Notes: a model not told the origin generated them from the sequence alone. DNA of 64,000 bases from Juglans regia (GCF_001411555.2 NC_049914.1:16219798-16283797), one strand, 5' to 3'; counted from the stretch's first letter, positions 11,992-24,279 are shown. Made by a program: numbers and translations.

Positions 11992-13510
11992 TGATAAGTA
12001 TTATTTTTATGTGATTTTTATCACTTTTTTATTTATGAAAAAAATATCATTTTCCCTTCAATACTATTGATTTTATTTTATTTCTACATATGTTTATTTA
12101 TTTTCTTGGATTTGAAGGAATGAGAAGATTTAGTGCAAAATGAGAGCATTTTGGTACAGAAGAATAGACTACGAATCCAGACAGATGAGAGGCAGCGAGA
12201 TCTAAAGAGAGCCGATGAGATTTGGGCAAGAAGCCTTGTCTCGAGGGCAGTAAAGAAATCTTTCTCGCCCAAAGGCGAGAAGACTTACCTATCGGTAGGC
12301 AAGGAGAGGCCCGTTCCTTTGTGATCTCCACATCCGTTCATTTGTGACCTCAACGCCCGCCAGTTATATTCAACGCACACGGCATCTACCCACCTCTACC
12401 CTCATGAGTTCTGCAATCAATCTATTGGCAATCAAATCCTCCCAAACTCTGCAAATCAAGTCGTATATCACTGAATCTTCCATTTTAGATAATTCCGTTA
12501 TTCTTGGGATAATTTCTTTTATGTTAACATTTATATTTAGAAACTATTTTTCAGATCTTTAGGCTAGATTGTAGCTACAATTATCTTGTTTCCAAATTTG
12601 AATTTCGACATTTATTTAATCCCGTCTTGTGAGATAAATAGGGGTCCTCTTGAGTCTTTGGTTCTGAGTTTTAGTTTTGAGTTTTGGAGAGTATAAGTTT
12701 AGGTTTTGATAGTTCAGAACGTATTCTTGAAGTGTTCTTTCAAGGAGGCAGATCTGGGGGAGCAGAGGCGAGAGCCGCATGTTTCATCAACTGACTCTAA
12801 CGAAGAATACCGGTTTTATTCTTTTTATTTTTAATTTCATTATGAACTAATTATATTTTCTAGAGTTTTGATGTAGCCTAGCATTGAACACACAGTTTAT
12901 ATCCAAGTTGTTTTATTTTTAATATTTCTATGATTGAGTGTTTATTCATTGTTCTAATGCTTACAATTTTTTAGCTAACTATTGTTCGATCTTTTGGATT
13001 GCAATGAGACCGAGAGGTGATTTGTGATTAAAGCTCTAGGATTAAAAACCATTAGTTGAGCGAAAGTGGAGATGCTTTACCGCGGCTAGTGTGATTTTCA
13101 AGAAAAATCTAAAGAACTTAATGAGTCTCCAATTAGTTAAATTCACATAGAGATATGAAGTCATTAGTTGAAGATATGTTTGGTATTGTTTGAGAGAAAA
13201 TATTGAAAAGTTAAGAGATTTTTATCATCAACTTGGGATAATTGAGATTCTATAACAAGGAAGAATAAATTGTGTGGAATTTGTTAGGTGAAGTCAAATG
13301 CTCTAGATTTATTCTTATTATTTTTAAAATCTTATTTTTAATATTCTTTTCTTCAGTTTAATTTAGATAATCTACTCTTCAAAATTTGGTTTTCCAAATA
13401 GTAATTAATTTAGTAAATTTTAATACTCAATAGCATAATTATTCACAGTGAATTCGATAGCCGTTTTCTTTAAAACACTTTACTACTTGTTATGATTTTG
13501 TGCACTTGCA
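11992..13510 (+). repeat. Gypsy-type LTR (probable solo LTR), about 1.5 kb
   Basis: The unit begins TGATAAGTATTATTTTTATG and ends about TTTTGTGCACTTGCA, giving TG...CA termini. Its first 290 or so bases match the plus-strand sequence at 18085-18440. The end TGCACTTGCA also occurs near the end of the Athila-type LTR at 35217. The middle has phrases common in Tat/Athila LTRs (gataaataggggtcctcttg; tctagagttttgatgtagcc). No polyprotein adjoins it, so a solo LTR or truncated element is likely. I found no target duplication, so the right end is provisional. Confidence 0.6.
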
Positions 13511-13652
13511 GATTTATTTTTAAAATGAACAATGAGTTACCTCCATGAATTTTTTCGTGGTAACAGTGCCTGCCACAGGACGAATGGGGGCCCACACTAC
13601 TTACTTTGTAACAAGGACCAGAAAAAAATACTGGCCTGCACGTGAGGGAGGG
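13511..13652 (+). other. Copia internal remnant with polypurine tract
   Basis: This stretch ends in gtgagggaggg directly before the second copia LTR fragment, which is the place of a polypurine tract. It is probably the 3' end of the internal region of the same copia element as the two fragments. Confidence 0.45.
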
Positions 13653-13750
13653 TGTTGAGGAATAACCACGCATTGTGTATGGATAAGGTCTTGGGCTTGT
13701 TTATAAGGAATGTGCAATCCTCCTTATAGAACCGGTTTTATGAGATGAGT
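13653..13750 (+). repeat. Copia-type LTR fragment, second copy
   Basis: It begins tgttgaggaataaccacgca and contains gtcttgggcttgtttataag and accggttttatgagatgag. This wording is typical of short plant copia LTRs and homologous to 11893-11991. A purine tract precedes it. The right end was not determined. Confidence 0.65.
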
Positions 13751-15028
13751 TAAACTCATGAATTTCTTCAATAGTAATGTATGGTTGGCACGTTTGTCTT
13801 TTGTAACTAAGAAATCAAGATTTTGATCTAATACATGTATTACTTTATATACTGCGAAAATTATGAAAGCCAATCTTTGCACTGGGTACAAACTCCTCAA
13901 AATCAAAATGATTTTGACAAAGGTTGAAATAGATACAACAACCCATTTCAGAAATGATAACCCTGTAGATCTTTCAATTTGAAGTTTTTTCATCCAAAAG
14001 TTGTGGCACATTTTATTACCAAATAGATCAAGACAAGATATATATGAATTCAATTACCAAATCAAAGCACCTATGTATTAGTATGAGTACATTTTATTAG
14101 TAATTAAAGCAACATATATACACATATGAACATGATCAGATTTATGTTGGTATGTCATGATCATAAGCTTTGATTGGTTACAATGATGTGAACAAAAACT
14201 ATGTCATTTGAGTTTGGGAGACCAACATATACATTTGGCTCACATCAAATGTATTGACAGTCTTCATGTGTGTACTCATAGCTTATTACTGACTTAATTC
14301 TATGCGTGCATGTGTCTCATAAGCTAGTTTTGTCACATGATCTTTTAAGCTGTGTAATTTTGAAATGAGGGATCTCTTTTGTAATAATTAGGAGAAGAAC
14401 CTGAAGCTTTCTATTTGTGAAATCTGTGGAATGTTTAGATTGAAGAATACATGCTTCAACATCATTCTTATTCATTATTCATTATACATGTATCACATTA
14501 CTGTTTAAATGCTGGAATCATGGTTAGTGCCTTGTGTGGGATGTTACAGGCCAATCCTCATTAGTCAGCTGTTATGCAGTTTTGTATACTAGTGGTATAT
14601 TTATGTGCAAATTTTCTTCACAATAGAGACAAAGAGTCCTAATAGAAATAAAAACTCACATGTTCAACACCTATCTTTTATTGCCATTCATCCATTTTAT
14701 TGCAGTTATTTATATATTTTTGTTGGGGGGGTCAGTTTAGTTGGGCTAGTTCCGATAAAAATTAACAAGTCAGGCCTTTGAAACTGATTTCTTACAGCCT
14801 TTCAGTTCTTCACAGCATAGTTAGTACATTCTTCACAGCCAAATAGCCTTTCTTTATTTTTTTAATATGTACTTTTTAATTAGTTTATATTAAGCTTAAT
14901 ACACTTTGGTCTTTTCTGTTGTGATAGTGGTACTACTTACGCTCTTCTCTTACACATCGTCCATCTCAATAGGTATGAACTATTTGACTCCACACCCATT
15001 ACCTTTGTTACGTGTTCGTAATAAATTT
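13751..15028. other. AT-rich spacer, no gene
   Basis: No supportable ORF. It includes the second copy of the 30-base phrase (14298-14327). Confidence 0.5.
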
Positions 15029-15185
15029 TCTTTAGTACTCAATTATCATGATGTGCAATAATAAACAGATTTTGCATTGCTAGTCTTGTATTGCTGTTTT
15101 TCATGTATGAACAGTTTTTTTTTTGTACTTGAATGTGGCTGCTTTGTTTGCTTATGTTACAAACAAATACTTGAATGTGGCTGCT
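15029..15185 (+). repeat. Diverged dispersed repeat, copy 1
   Basis: It aligns with about 16103-16265 in the same direction (shared pieces: tttagtac.caa, tatgatgt, tttgcat, tgtttttcat, gtacttga, attacaaa, aatacttg). At its right end a 25-base phrase beginning acttgaatgtggctgctttg is tandemly repeated (about 15129 and 15171). Confidence 0.55.
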
Positions 15186-16102
15186 TTGTTTAATTATTAT
15201 GACCAAATCAGATAAAGGCAGCAAAACAACCACTATGCTGCAATCTGCATCTGGCTTACATGTCAAAGAACTATATGGTTTTGGCATTTGGGTTAAAGTT
15301 TAAACCTTGCAGATAGATTCGTTACTAAATATTAGCTTAAATAAAATTAAATAAAAGTTACTTTTTTTTTTTTTTTTTATATATATCTTGGAACTGTAAT
15401 AGGTAGGAAAAGCTACTCCAACAATATCTTACTTTCTTTGTTTTGTATCTTAGCTTTTCCTATGCATCCAACAGCGTGTGTTTACACAAGAAACCTTACA
15501 ATTAACACCAGAAATCAGCCTCCCTTCTCCAAATATCCTTTGTCCACTGGTTCCCCAGCCTTATTATTTTTTTAAATATCTTATAAAATATATTATCTTA
15601 CTAGATAATGATATATAGTCATCATATTGCATGTTGAGATAATATTTTTTTGAAGTCCAGCACTTTTTTAATATTTGATTGAGTAAATTGCACACTTCTC
15701 AATAAAATGAATTCATCACAGACCACAAAAGGTAACCTCTCAAAAGCTCATTATTTTAAGGGGCATTTGTTTAAGAGAGAAGGAAAATATAGAGGAAAAA
15801 TCAGTCAAATAATCAATATGCTCACATCCATGATCAAGTTCATAAACCTTTGATGAGTACATATCTTTTTGTACTCCTTTCCCCACAAATATTACTATAA
15901 TTTCAGTGAGATGAAATACTTGTCATTCTTTGAAGTAATAGTACTAAAAATTAAAGAAGCCCTCAAGTGTCTCCAACTAGCTGTGCTCCACATTTCTCAA
16001 AGCCTCCCTCAATTTCTTTATTGGCTCAAAAACCATTATCCAATTTAAAATTGAAATTTATAAATAAATAACTGACCACCAATATCATTAGAATACTCAG
16101 GT
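15186..16102. other. AT-rich spacer, no gene
   Basis: It contains an 18-base T-run near 15363-15380. No coding region was recognised. Confidence 0.5.
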
Positions 16103-16265
16103 TAATGCATTGCTTTAGTACCCAACTTATTATGATGTTTAATAAAGAACATATTTGCATCACTATTCGTAATATTTGTGTTTTTCATATCTTCACTATC
16201 AAAATAAATGCTTGTACTTGACATGAGGTTGTGATTTTGCATATATTACAAAAAAATACTTGCAT
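16103..16265 (+). repeat. Diverged dispersed repeat, copy 2
   Basis: Homologous to 15029-15185 with many substitutions. It ends about 30 bases before the Myb/SANT ORF, so it may be the non-coding 5' part of the Harbinger-type element. Confidence 0.5.
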
Positions 16266-16296
16266 TGTCATATTATCAATCTCTTAGCTATTCAAC

Positions 16297-17335
16297 ATGG
16301 ATGATCTGAAAAATATGACCCGTGATCGTGAAATTTGGGGCGATAGCATGAAGGAGGTTTTTGTTGACATGTTGTACTGGGACAATCTTCACAATAGATT
16401 AAGGGCTGGAAAAATCACGAATAGAGACCATATAGAATATGCTGAGCGACTCACCGTTATTGGTGTAAAGGTGTTTGACTCGAACCAAATTCAGGGCAAA
16501 CTCCAAAGGTTGAAGGGTCTACAGCGTTTGTTCACCGATCTAATGAGCCAAACTGGTATGAGTTAGGACCACGACATGAAAACGGTAGTGGCGAGCGACG
16601 AGTGTTGGGAAAATGCCCTCAGGTTAAACATCTAATATGATTTTTCAATTAAACTAAGCATATTTATTTCAGCAAACAAAATATAGTTTTTTCATTACTA
16701 CGTATATTATTCACATGTGTATGTTATGGAAATGTTAGGTGAAATCAAAATGGGGGAAGTTTCATACCTTCATATGCCCAAAGTACAAGGAGTTGTGCAC
16801 CATATTCGATGCTTCTATTGCTTACGGTACTTTGCAACACACGTAAACACAACTGCCCCCAGATAGTGACGAGGAGTGGTGGCTTGATTCGAAGATGCGA
16901 CGTTGGCGCTTCCGCATTAGGCAATCGACTGGGATCGCGCATTAAGATTGATGACATGGATGAGTTGATGGGGATGGTGTCACATTCATGTAGTGTATCG
17001 ACACATTCATCACGTAGGCATAATAAGAAATTCAACCAGCTTGATGAAGACATCTATACATCCCTGGAGGAGGTGAAACACAAGCAGATTGGGTGATGTA
17101 AGCGGTATGAGGATGGCGCTGGTATGTTCTCAGTGAAGCGCATCAAAGGATCGGAGCCTACTGAGGCCAACAATGGGGCTTACAATCCGCTAAGTCATTG
17201 TATACATTGCTCATCGAGATTTCCCCAAGACTGGAGGGGGCACAATGGGTTCATGCAGTGAAGGAGTTACTTGATCCTTCTATGCAGCGAGCCTTCTTGT
17301 CGATGGATGCCTTCGGGAGGGAACTTTGGGCTTGA
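16297..17335 (+). pseudogene. Myb/SANT-like DNA-binding protein of a PIF/Harbinger element, decayed
   Basis: The frame at 16297-16566 resembles the Myb/SANT-like domain (Myb_DNA-bind_3) found in Harbinger partner proteins and L10-interacting MYB proteins: EVFVDMLYWD, NQIQGKLQRLKGLQRLF and LMSQTGMS. A TAG at 16564-16566 stands where Trp is expected. The same frame continues with DHDMKTVVASDECWENALR, matching the family. After a stretch like an intron or insertion, KWGKFHTFICPKYKELCTIF follows at about 16748. The C-terminal piece LEGAQWVHAVKELLDPSMQR and FGRELWA ends at a TGA near 17335. In intact elements this protein binds the element ends and works with the transposase. Here frameshifts and stops leave only fragments. 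Confidence 0.72.
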
Positions 17336-17669
17336 AATTGTACTCTGCCATAACTGAGGATAGTTGATTTATCATCTATTTATTTGAGTGACTGCTACTT
17401 TATTTGTTTCATGAAACGATTATCTATGACTGCGATGAGTTTATGTAAAGGCTAATTGTGTTGTGTTAAACTTTTTAGATGACATGCATTTGGTATGAAT
17501 GCGATATTTATTAATAATATTTTTTCTTGACAAGTATATGTTGGATGGTTGATGAGAACAAGAATAAAAAATATAGTTATGCTTTCTGTATTAAAATATA
17601 ATGTTGAAATTATACGGTACTTAATTTCTAATGTTTTTCTGAGAATAGTGTAGTAGAACGTGGTAGAGC
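17336..17669. other. Spacer between the two Harbinger ORFs
   Basis: AT-rich, with no ORF recognised. It is the expected gap between the Myb/SANT gene and the transposase gene. Confidence 0.5.
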
Positions 17670-18084
17670 ATGAATGCTGAGAATTGGTCAGCGGGAACTT
17701 CGTCGATGGGCGTGAACCTTGATGAGCTCATCTTCTCTGATGGGGATACGAGTGACAGTAGTGGTGAATTTACACAAGAGACGGTTGAGATCATGAACGT
17801 TATTGGGAATGTCCATCGTCGATGGGGACTGAATCTTAGATTAACACAACATAATATTGGCTTGCAGGGACATCAATATATACTGAAAATTTTGGGGGGT
17901 AATCCGACGAATTGTCAGTAGTTATTCTGAATGGAGGTTGAGGCCTTCCGTGCCTTATTACATAACAATTGTTTTTTGAGAGATTCTAGACGAGGGGTGA
18001 CCATCGAGGAACAAGTAGGCATATTCAGTTCGGTAGTGGCAAATGGAGAAGCACAACGCATTGTGGGCCAGCGGTTTCAACATT
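17670..18084 (+). pseudogene. PIF/Harbinger transposase, N-terminal part only
   Basis: The N-terminus is acidic (DELIFSDGDTSDSSGEF). It is followed by ILKILGGNPTNCQ, a stop and a frame change, then VEAFRALLHNN, RDSRRGVTIEEQVGIF and RIVGQRFQH. This matches the N-terminal domain of plant Harbinger transposases (the family pattern is roughly ...LL.GNP..C...FRM....F..LC..L......L.DSR.V.VEEQ...FL...). The frame stops abruptly at 18084, where a gypsy-type LTR starts, and no DDE catalytic region is present downstream. The protein would have cut and joined the element ends; here it is a fragment. Confidence 0.75.
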
Positions 18085-18440
18085 TGATAAGTGTTATTTT
18101 TATGTGATTTTTATTACTTTTTTATTTATGAAAAATATCATTTTTCCCTTCAATACTATTGATTTTATTTTATTTCTATATATTTTTATTTATTTTCTTG
18201 GATTTGAAGGAATGAGAAAATTTAGTGCAAAAAGAGAGCATTTTGGTATAAAAGAAGAGACTACGGATCCAAACCGATGAGAGACAGCGAGATCTAAAGA
18301 GAGCCGATGAGATTTGGACGAGGAGCCTTGTCCCGTGGGCAACAAAGAGATTTCTCACGCCAAAGGCGATGAGTCTTTCCTCTCTGTGTGTGAGGTTGTG
18401 CACCGGCTCCACATCATGTGGCCACAATGAGAACCGCTAA
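18085..18440 (+). repeat. Second copy of the TGATAAG gypsy LTR, truncated
   Basis: It starts TGATAAGTGTTATTTTTATG and follows 11992-12340 closely for about 290 bases (shared ggatttgaaggaatgagaa, agagagccgatgagatttgg), then more weakly to about 18440. It interrupts the Harbinger transposase at RFQH, so it is younger than that element. Confidence 0.75.
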
Positions 18441-19431
18441 TAGTATTATAGCATAACTGTGGTGGACCGCATTTAGGTCCGTAACTTGCACATCCACCCA
18501 TAAAATCGCATTGGTACCATGCATCTAAATGACCATCTTATAAAACTTATCTTGTCTTACACTTGATTATAAGAAAGCTTACATAACTTGATCATAAAAA
18601 AACTTACGTGTCTTATGCATATGAGATGCATGATATAATACATACATAATTATAATTTCTGAATTTGAACATGATGCGGAATGACATGATCGTATGATAT
18701 GCTGGATGACATGTTTGCATAAATAGTTGCATGCGAGATACTAAAACACTGCTTTCAAGAATTAGCTTTAATAATAATTTGTCTAAACTGACATGTGATG
18801 GTTTTAATTTGTGATCAAATTACTTACATCGTTGCGCTGCTTTCTGAATCTACTTCGTCAACTGTTATCTATATGAAGTACTAAATGGTACTAATGTTTC
18901 TCGAAAGACATGTCGTAATATTCTACTAATTAACACATAACATAGAAAATAATTTAATAAATATTTTATTTCATACAAAATCATTGAATATTAATATAAT
19001 TATTTAAAAATAACATCTTTGAAGTTATAACTTAGTAGGAAATATATTTTATCTAGTTCTTAAAATAACAGTGAAAAATACGCGGTTCATGATTAGACTT
19101 AAATAATAATTCATATTAAAATTCTTGTAGACTGTTACTATTGTTTAATCATAATTAAATACTTAATAATATATTTTAAACCACTTAATTATTTTAGGTA
19201 AAACTAAGTTTCTGGGAAAATATATTTATTTAATTAAAGCCCAACGACAAAGGCCCATGTAAAACACAAGCTGAGGTTAGAATTAAGCCCAACCTAAAAT
19301 CAAGCCCCAACGTAAAAATCAAAACCCAACATAAAAATGTAAGTTCAAAACGTATTTTGTTTATAACCAAGGGCATACTTGTAATTATGTGAAAAAAATC
19401 TACCCTTTTGTAAGTGTAGCTGACTGAAGGC
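18441..19431. other. Non-coding, AT-rich, transposon-like spacer
   Basis: No gene. The phrase gcccaac recurs several times at 19240-19330. The composition (AT-rich block, then a MITE, then the GC-rich block at 20041) is reminiscent of the large LTR-like unit at 50403-56116 read in the opposite direction. I could not align them and do not assert it. Confidence 0.4.
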
Positions 19432-19434
19432 TTA

Positions 19435-20031
19435 GAGCACTGGCATTGGCTTCATCAAAAGCCCAGTCAAATGCAAATTTTGCATATATATCGTTGAAAG
19501 CATCTGCATTGAAATGACTATAACTCCTTAGCTCAAGATTTGAGCTACAATGAATCTAATTCATTTTTCAAATTTGAAGAGTACTGTTCATAGACCAAAT
19601 GAGATTTTTATTCCAAAATACGGAAGAACAACTCTCGGGCTATGGACAATTTTGTCTAGTCTTCGAAATCTTGATGCTTTGCTTTCAAGAAGAGGAAGCT
19701 GTAATTCGTAGCTTGCAAACATTGTTTGGCAGCATAATTGTTGACTACATGATTGTAGTCTTCACTAGTGGGCTGATCTTGAAGATAATTAAAAATTATT
19801 AATTAACATATTATTAGTGTAATTATAAAATATGGTTAATGTAATTGTAAAATATGAAAAAAAATAAATTAAAAATATTATTATTAAAAAAATAATATTA
19901 TATTATTATTTTGATGAATCTAATGGCTAATTTAATATGGGGTTATGGCTAGAGAGGTTTTAGACTTATGAAACATATATACTTTTCATCAAATTTTAGA
20001 AATGACTTTGATGAAACCAATATCAATGCTC
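19435..20031. mobile_element. Tourist-like MITE (PIF/Harbinger type), 597 bp
   Basis: Terminal inverted repeats of about 25 bases start GAGCACTGGCATTGG on the left and GAGCATTGATATTGG on the complementary right end, both leading into TTCATCAAA. They differ at four sites, all transitions. A 3-bp TTA duplication flanks the element (19432-19434 and 20032-20034), as expected for PIF/Harbinger transposition. The interior is AT-rich and non-coding; an apparent 67-codon ORF at 19599 is not credible. Confidence 0.88.
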
Positions 20032-20040
20032 TTAGAAATT

Positions 20041-20534
20041 CATTTCAACTTTGTAGACAAACAAAGGTATTTTCTTGAGGGAAACACAAACTGTGCGACA
20101 GATCCTTACCGAGAGAGCAAACACGTGATGGAGATGGGGCTGAGGTGAGGTTGGAGAGTGCAGCGACAAAGCACGAGAGTGGCTGAGAACGTCGAATCTC
20201 GATGGCTAAGCCTAGAATAACGATGGCAAAGTTCAAAAGGACGTGCGGCAGATCTAGGGTGACCGGAAGCTTCTGGCGGTAGTTTCTATGGAGTTTGGCT
20301 TTTTCACGGCAACCATGGGCACGGTTGGTCGTCTCTGCCACTAGTTCGTGGTGCAATGGCCTGATCTCGGGTGGCTGGCTAGCGTGTGCTGTGGCTGAGG
20401 GAGGATACGTGGAGGAGACGGGTGGTGTATCTCTAGGCTATCTGTGACTACTGCGGCGTGGTGTCGCTTGCATTAGAAACGTGGTGGCTTATGGCTTGGT
20501 CTAGGTGCGGCTAGGCAATAGGCTATGAAGGGAA

Positions 20535-20577
<43 letters not shown>

Positions 20578-20960
20578 ATACAGAGGTTATGGGTGGCTTG
20601 GGGCTACGTTCTCTAAGATGTGGTGGCTGCTAGTTACGGTTAGGGGTACATGGACTCACCTCCATGGAGGTCTTTGCTTGCTCTGTTTTGGCTAAAGAAA
20701 ACAGAGGACGTGGGAGGAGCTTGCGGTGGAGAGAATTACCACGTGAGTTGGTTGTGGGTTTTAGTGCAAGGCAGTGTTAGGCGGCAATGTATGCAGGGGG
20801 TGGCGATTGTTGTGGCAACCGTAAAGCTTGAAGGTAATAAATGTGCATTGCAAGGGTCTCTCTCTCTCTCTATATACATTTATATATATGGAGTGGCTGT
20901 AGTGGGGTAGTTCATGGGGAGGTTGTGCATTGCCAACATGGGTTGAACGTGTGGCAGTGG
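20041..20960. other. GC-richer block of repeat-like sequence
   Basis: The base composition changes sharply to G-rich, with many gtggtggc- and gagagtg-like words, much like 54480-55500. A compound microsatellite lies inside. Overlapping short ORFs exist on both strands, but none has a recognisable domain, so I treat it as part of a transposable element. Confidence 0.4.
20535..20577 (+). repeat. Compound microsatellite (TG)n(AG)n
   Basis: About ten TG units pass directly into about eleven AG units without interruption. A smaller TC/TA tract lies at about 20858-20890. Confidence 0.95.
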
Positions 20961-21578
20961 AGAGGTTGGGATGCCTTAGGCTAAGACCACCTCCTTGGTC
21001 TCTCCAGAGAGGTAAGTTGTCAGATAGTTAAGAAACTAGTCAGCTCTTTGCTGTGATAGGGATTGGGATAGGTTGTGAGGCAGCCGAGAGGCTGGACCCA
21101 CTCTCCTTCTTGAGGGGACCCGCTTTTATGATACTAGTGAGAGGTTGGACCGCTTGTAAGGCTGGACCGCTCTTATATTTTTAAATAAGAGCACATTACA
21201 GTGTAAAATTTTAGACCAACAATTAAAAATACAAAAGTTCAGTCCAACAATTAAAAATATTAAAATGGTTGTCTGTTGTTGTATCCAAATGTCTCTTGCA
21301 TGCTGTTTACACCAATCTGCCTGCACTCCCTCTCATTTAGGCTAGTTATACTTCGTGGTGCAGCAAGATGCATGTTTGAGTCCTCTAATGAAATTCTTCA
21401 ATATATTAAAGAAAATAATCGTTTGATGATCATGCATTTTACTTTGTTTTAATGGTTTTTGTTTTTTAATTTGAAGTCTTCTTCAATCATGTTAGAATCA
21501 ATCCACACAGGCCAATCATTTGTTTTTCTTCTAATTTATTTGGGTGAAATTTATTTTTTCAGCACAGTTGATTTAGAT
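20961..21578. other. Spacer upstream of the hAT remnant
   Basis: No gene. The phrase ccaacaattaaaaata occurs twice (near 21215 and 21245). The region just before 21579 may include the 5' end of the hAT element, but I could not find its terminal inverted repeat. Confidence 0.45.
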
Positions 21579-23797
21579 ATGGATGCTACACCTACTGGAA
21601 AAGATCGTCCACAAGGGGATGCCACATGACCTACATTTAGACCCACATCTAGTCCTAGTGGGGGTAGTTCCACCCCTGGTCGGAGTACTTCCACCCCTAC
21701 ACCTACATCTAGAGTAGTTACTTCCTATGAAAGTAGTCGAGTCTCAATAGATATAGAAGATGATGATATGCTTAATGAGGAGGAGGAGATACATATTGAT
21801 ATCAATCGACCACCATGACCTAGTAAAAAAAGGTCATGGACATAAGAACATTTCACCAAAATTTCCTGTGATTGTGAGAACCCACAAACTTGATGTCACC
21901 ACTGTGGGCAACTTTGTGGCTGTCATTCAAAGAAGTAAGTCACATTCGTATTAATAACACATCTTAATGGGTGCCAATGGTATAAGATACACAAGGGGTT
22001 GGTGGATACTGATCAGACCAAACTCAGTTACGAAACTTCTACGGCCACTGATGGTATGTAGCTTAAGAAACTGTCAATCCTTCAATATAGTGAGAAGATG
22101 TTGAAGGATTTGCTTGCAGAGATGATCATCGGTAATGAGATCCCTTTAACCACAATTGACAAAAAAAGTTTCCGTAAATTTGTGCACACTCTTGAGCCAC
22201 GATTCCTCATGCCTTCATGGTATGCGATGATTCGAGATTATTTGAAGAAGCATACCAAGGAGAAGACGGAAATGAAGGGAATGTTTATTACCACTAGCTA
22301 GAGAGTGTCATTTACGACTGATACATGGACATCTATATAGAATGACAACTACATTGGGATTGAACGTTACACAAGCGGATTATTGGCTTCAAAGAAATTG
22401 TTGATCATAAGGATTCATCCATTGGGGCGGAGATGGATGACTATATAAATGATTCGGGGATCAGAAAAGTATTTTGTATCACAATTGATAATGCCAGTGT
22501 CAATGACACTTCAATTGATTTGTTCAGGAGGAATATGACGATAAAAGAGGATATCATTCTTGAGCACGAGTTCATCTATTTTCGACACTGTGCTCATATC
22601 ATTAACCTCATAGTTACTAAGGGGTTTAAGGAGATTGATGATTCTATTACCAAAATCCGCAACCTTGTGAGATATGTGAGAGCTTCCCCCCAAATGCTTG
22701 CCAAGTTTAAAGCAATAGCCGAGCAGTTTGAAATCCTAACATCTAGTATGTTGAACTTGGACGTTTCAACTCGATGAAACTTTATATACATGATGTTGGA
22801 TGTGGCGCAAAAGTACAAAAAAGCGTTTGAGCGGATGGAGGTCTGAGGTATGCTTTGCTAGAGTTAGTATGGGGGAGAAGGGGGCTCTGTTTGCCGGGCA
22901 CATTTGATTGGCCCAATGTGAAGTATTTTGTTCAATTTTTAAAGTTATTTTATGAAATAACTCTACAGATATCTAGTACCATATATACTATTGCGAAGAT
23001 GTACTTCGACAAGCATTTGAGGCTTTATGACCACTTGCAACAAAGTTGTATTGACACTGTGAGATTGTTGAATGCTATGCCTATGATGATAAAATTCAAA
23101 TATAATAAATATTTGAAAAATATTGAGAAGATAAATAGATTATTATTTGTGGCTGCGATCCTTGACCCCCTATATAAGTTGGTTATTATAAAATTTTGGA
23201 TTATGAATGTCCTTGGGGATGAGAAGGTTGATGAGTTTAATAGAGAGCTAAAAAGTGATATTGACGACTTATATAGTGTAATACAACAGTGATTAGTCTT
23301 CAACCGAAGGTGGTAGCTCCTTACGCCCGACCGGCTCGACATCTTCCTTACATGACACACATGCACAGAGTTCATCTATTTTGATGCGACGATATCATCA
23401 AATCTGTGTATCAAGAAATATTATGCAGTGTAAGTATGAGATTGAACGTTATTTTATGAAAGATGTCGAGACACCTACTAATGCATTTGATTTAACTTGG
23501 TGGAATGTTAATTCCACTAAGTTTCCACTCCTTTCCCGAATAGCCCGGGATGTGCTAGTCATTCCTATCACTACGATTACCTCTGAGTCGACATTTAGAA
23601 CGGAGGTTGCTTTTTGGATGTTTATCAGAATTCATTGGCAGCGATAATTGTGGAGGCCCTCGTTTGCACACATAACTGGCTAAGTGAAATGCCCATTGGG
23701 CTATATACTGTTGATTCTGAGAGCTATAGACTTGAATTGAGTAACTTTATGCTTTTAAATGATTATTTATATATTTTTAATATTTTAATTATTTAAG
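21579..23797 (+). pseudogene. hAT transposase (BED finger / RICESLEEPER type), decayed
   Basis: Pieces in several frames reproduce a plant hAT transposase in order. After an acidic Ser/Thr-rich N-terminus from ATG 21579, a BED zinc finger region shows CHHCGQLC and a later HLNGC (about 21880-21980). Next come the DNA-binding and first catalytic segment (FTTDTWTSI, 22310; DNYIGIERY) and TIDNASVNDTSIDLF (22480). FRHCAHIINLIV and LDVSTR (22580-22770) follow. An insertion-domain part is at 22855-23292 (FDWPNVKYFVQF, AAILDPLYK). The C-terminal dimerisation domain (hATC) follows: FDLTWWNVNSTKFPLLSRIA, ITSESTF and VEALVCTHNWL (23480-23690). At least six stops or frameshifts make it non-functional. 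The intact enzyme would excise and reinsert the element. Confidence 0.9.
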
Positions 23798-24279
23798 TTA
23801 TAATTTTTATGATTTTGTAAATCTAGCTATGAACCTTGCAATAATTGCGGATGATTGAGACGAACGCATCGTAGGATGAAGATCCTCCTTTATTGGTGAG
23901 AAATGAAATACCCTTTAGCTTGCTTGCTTGAAATGAAACTGGGCTAGGCCATAGGCTTGCAACCCACTTCAGCTCTGATTGGAGTCGAACTTCGACTCCT
24001 ATCAGAGTTAGAGTCGAAATATGAAATGACCTCCAAGTCAGAGTTGAAGGTTGGATGTGGGCTTTCTGACTCCGTTAGAGTCAGAGCCCACCCGTAGTCA
24101 TAGAGCGAGTACAAGGCATCAACACCTAGTTTGAGTTTATATCCTAGTTGGGCCATGGGCCACTCCATGTTATTTTGTTATTTCCTTTATAATTTAGGGT
24201 CATTGTTGTTTAATCAAACTAGAGTTGTAGTGGGTAATGAGTTTGGGCCCTTCAGAGGACTTTTCCTTTCGTTGTTATT
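23798..24279. other. Spacer with local sequence reuse, no gene
   Basis: Phrases such as gagtcgaa, agttagagtc and ctcagagt-like words recur in both orientations at 23960-24090, suggesting a small decayed repeat. No gene was seen. Confidence 0.4.

Noticed and set aside
13470..14053. Two minus-strand ORFs (67 and 109 codons)
   Set aside because: They overlap LTR fragments and AT-rich spacer and show no motif.
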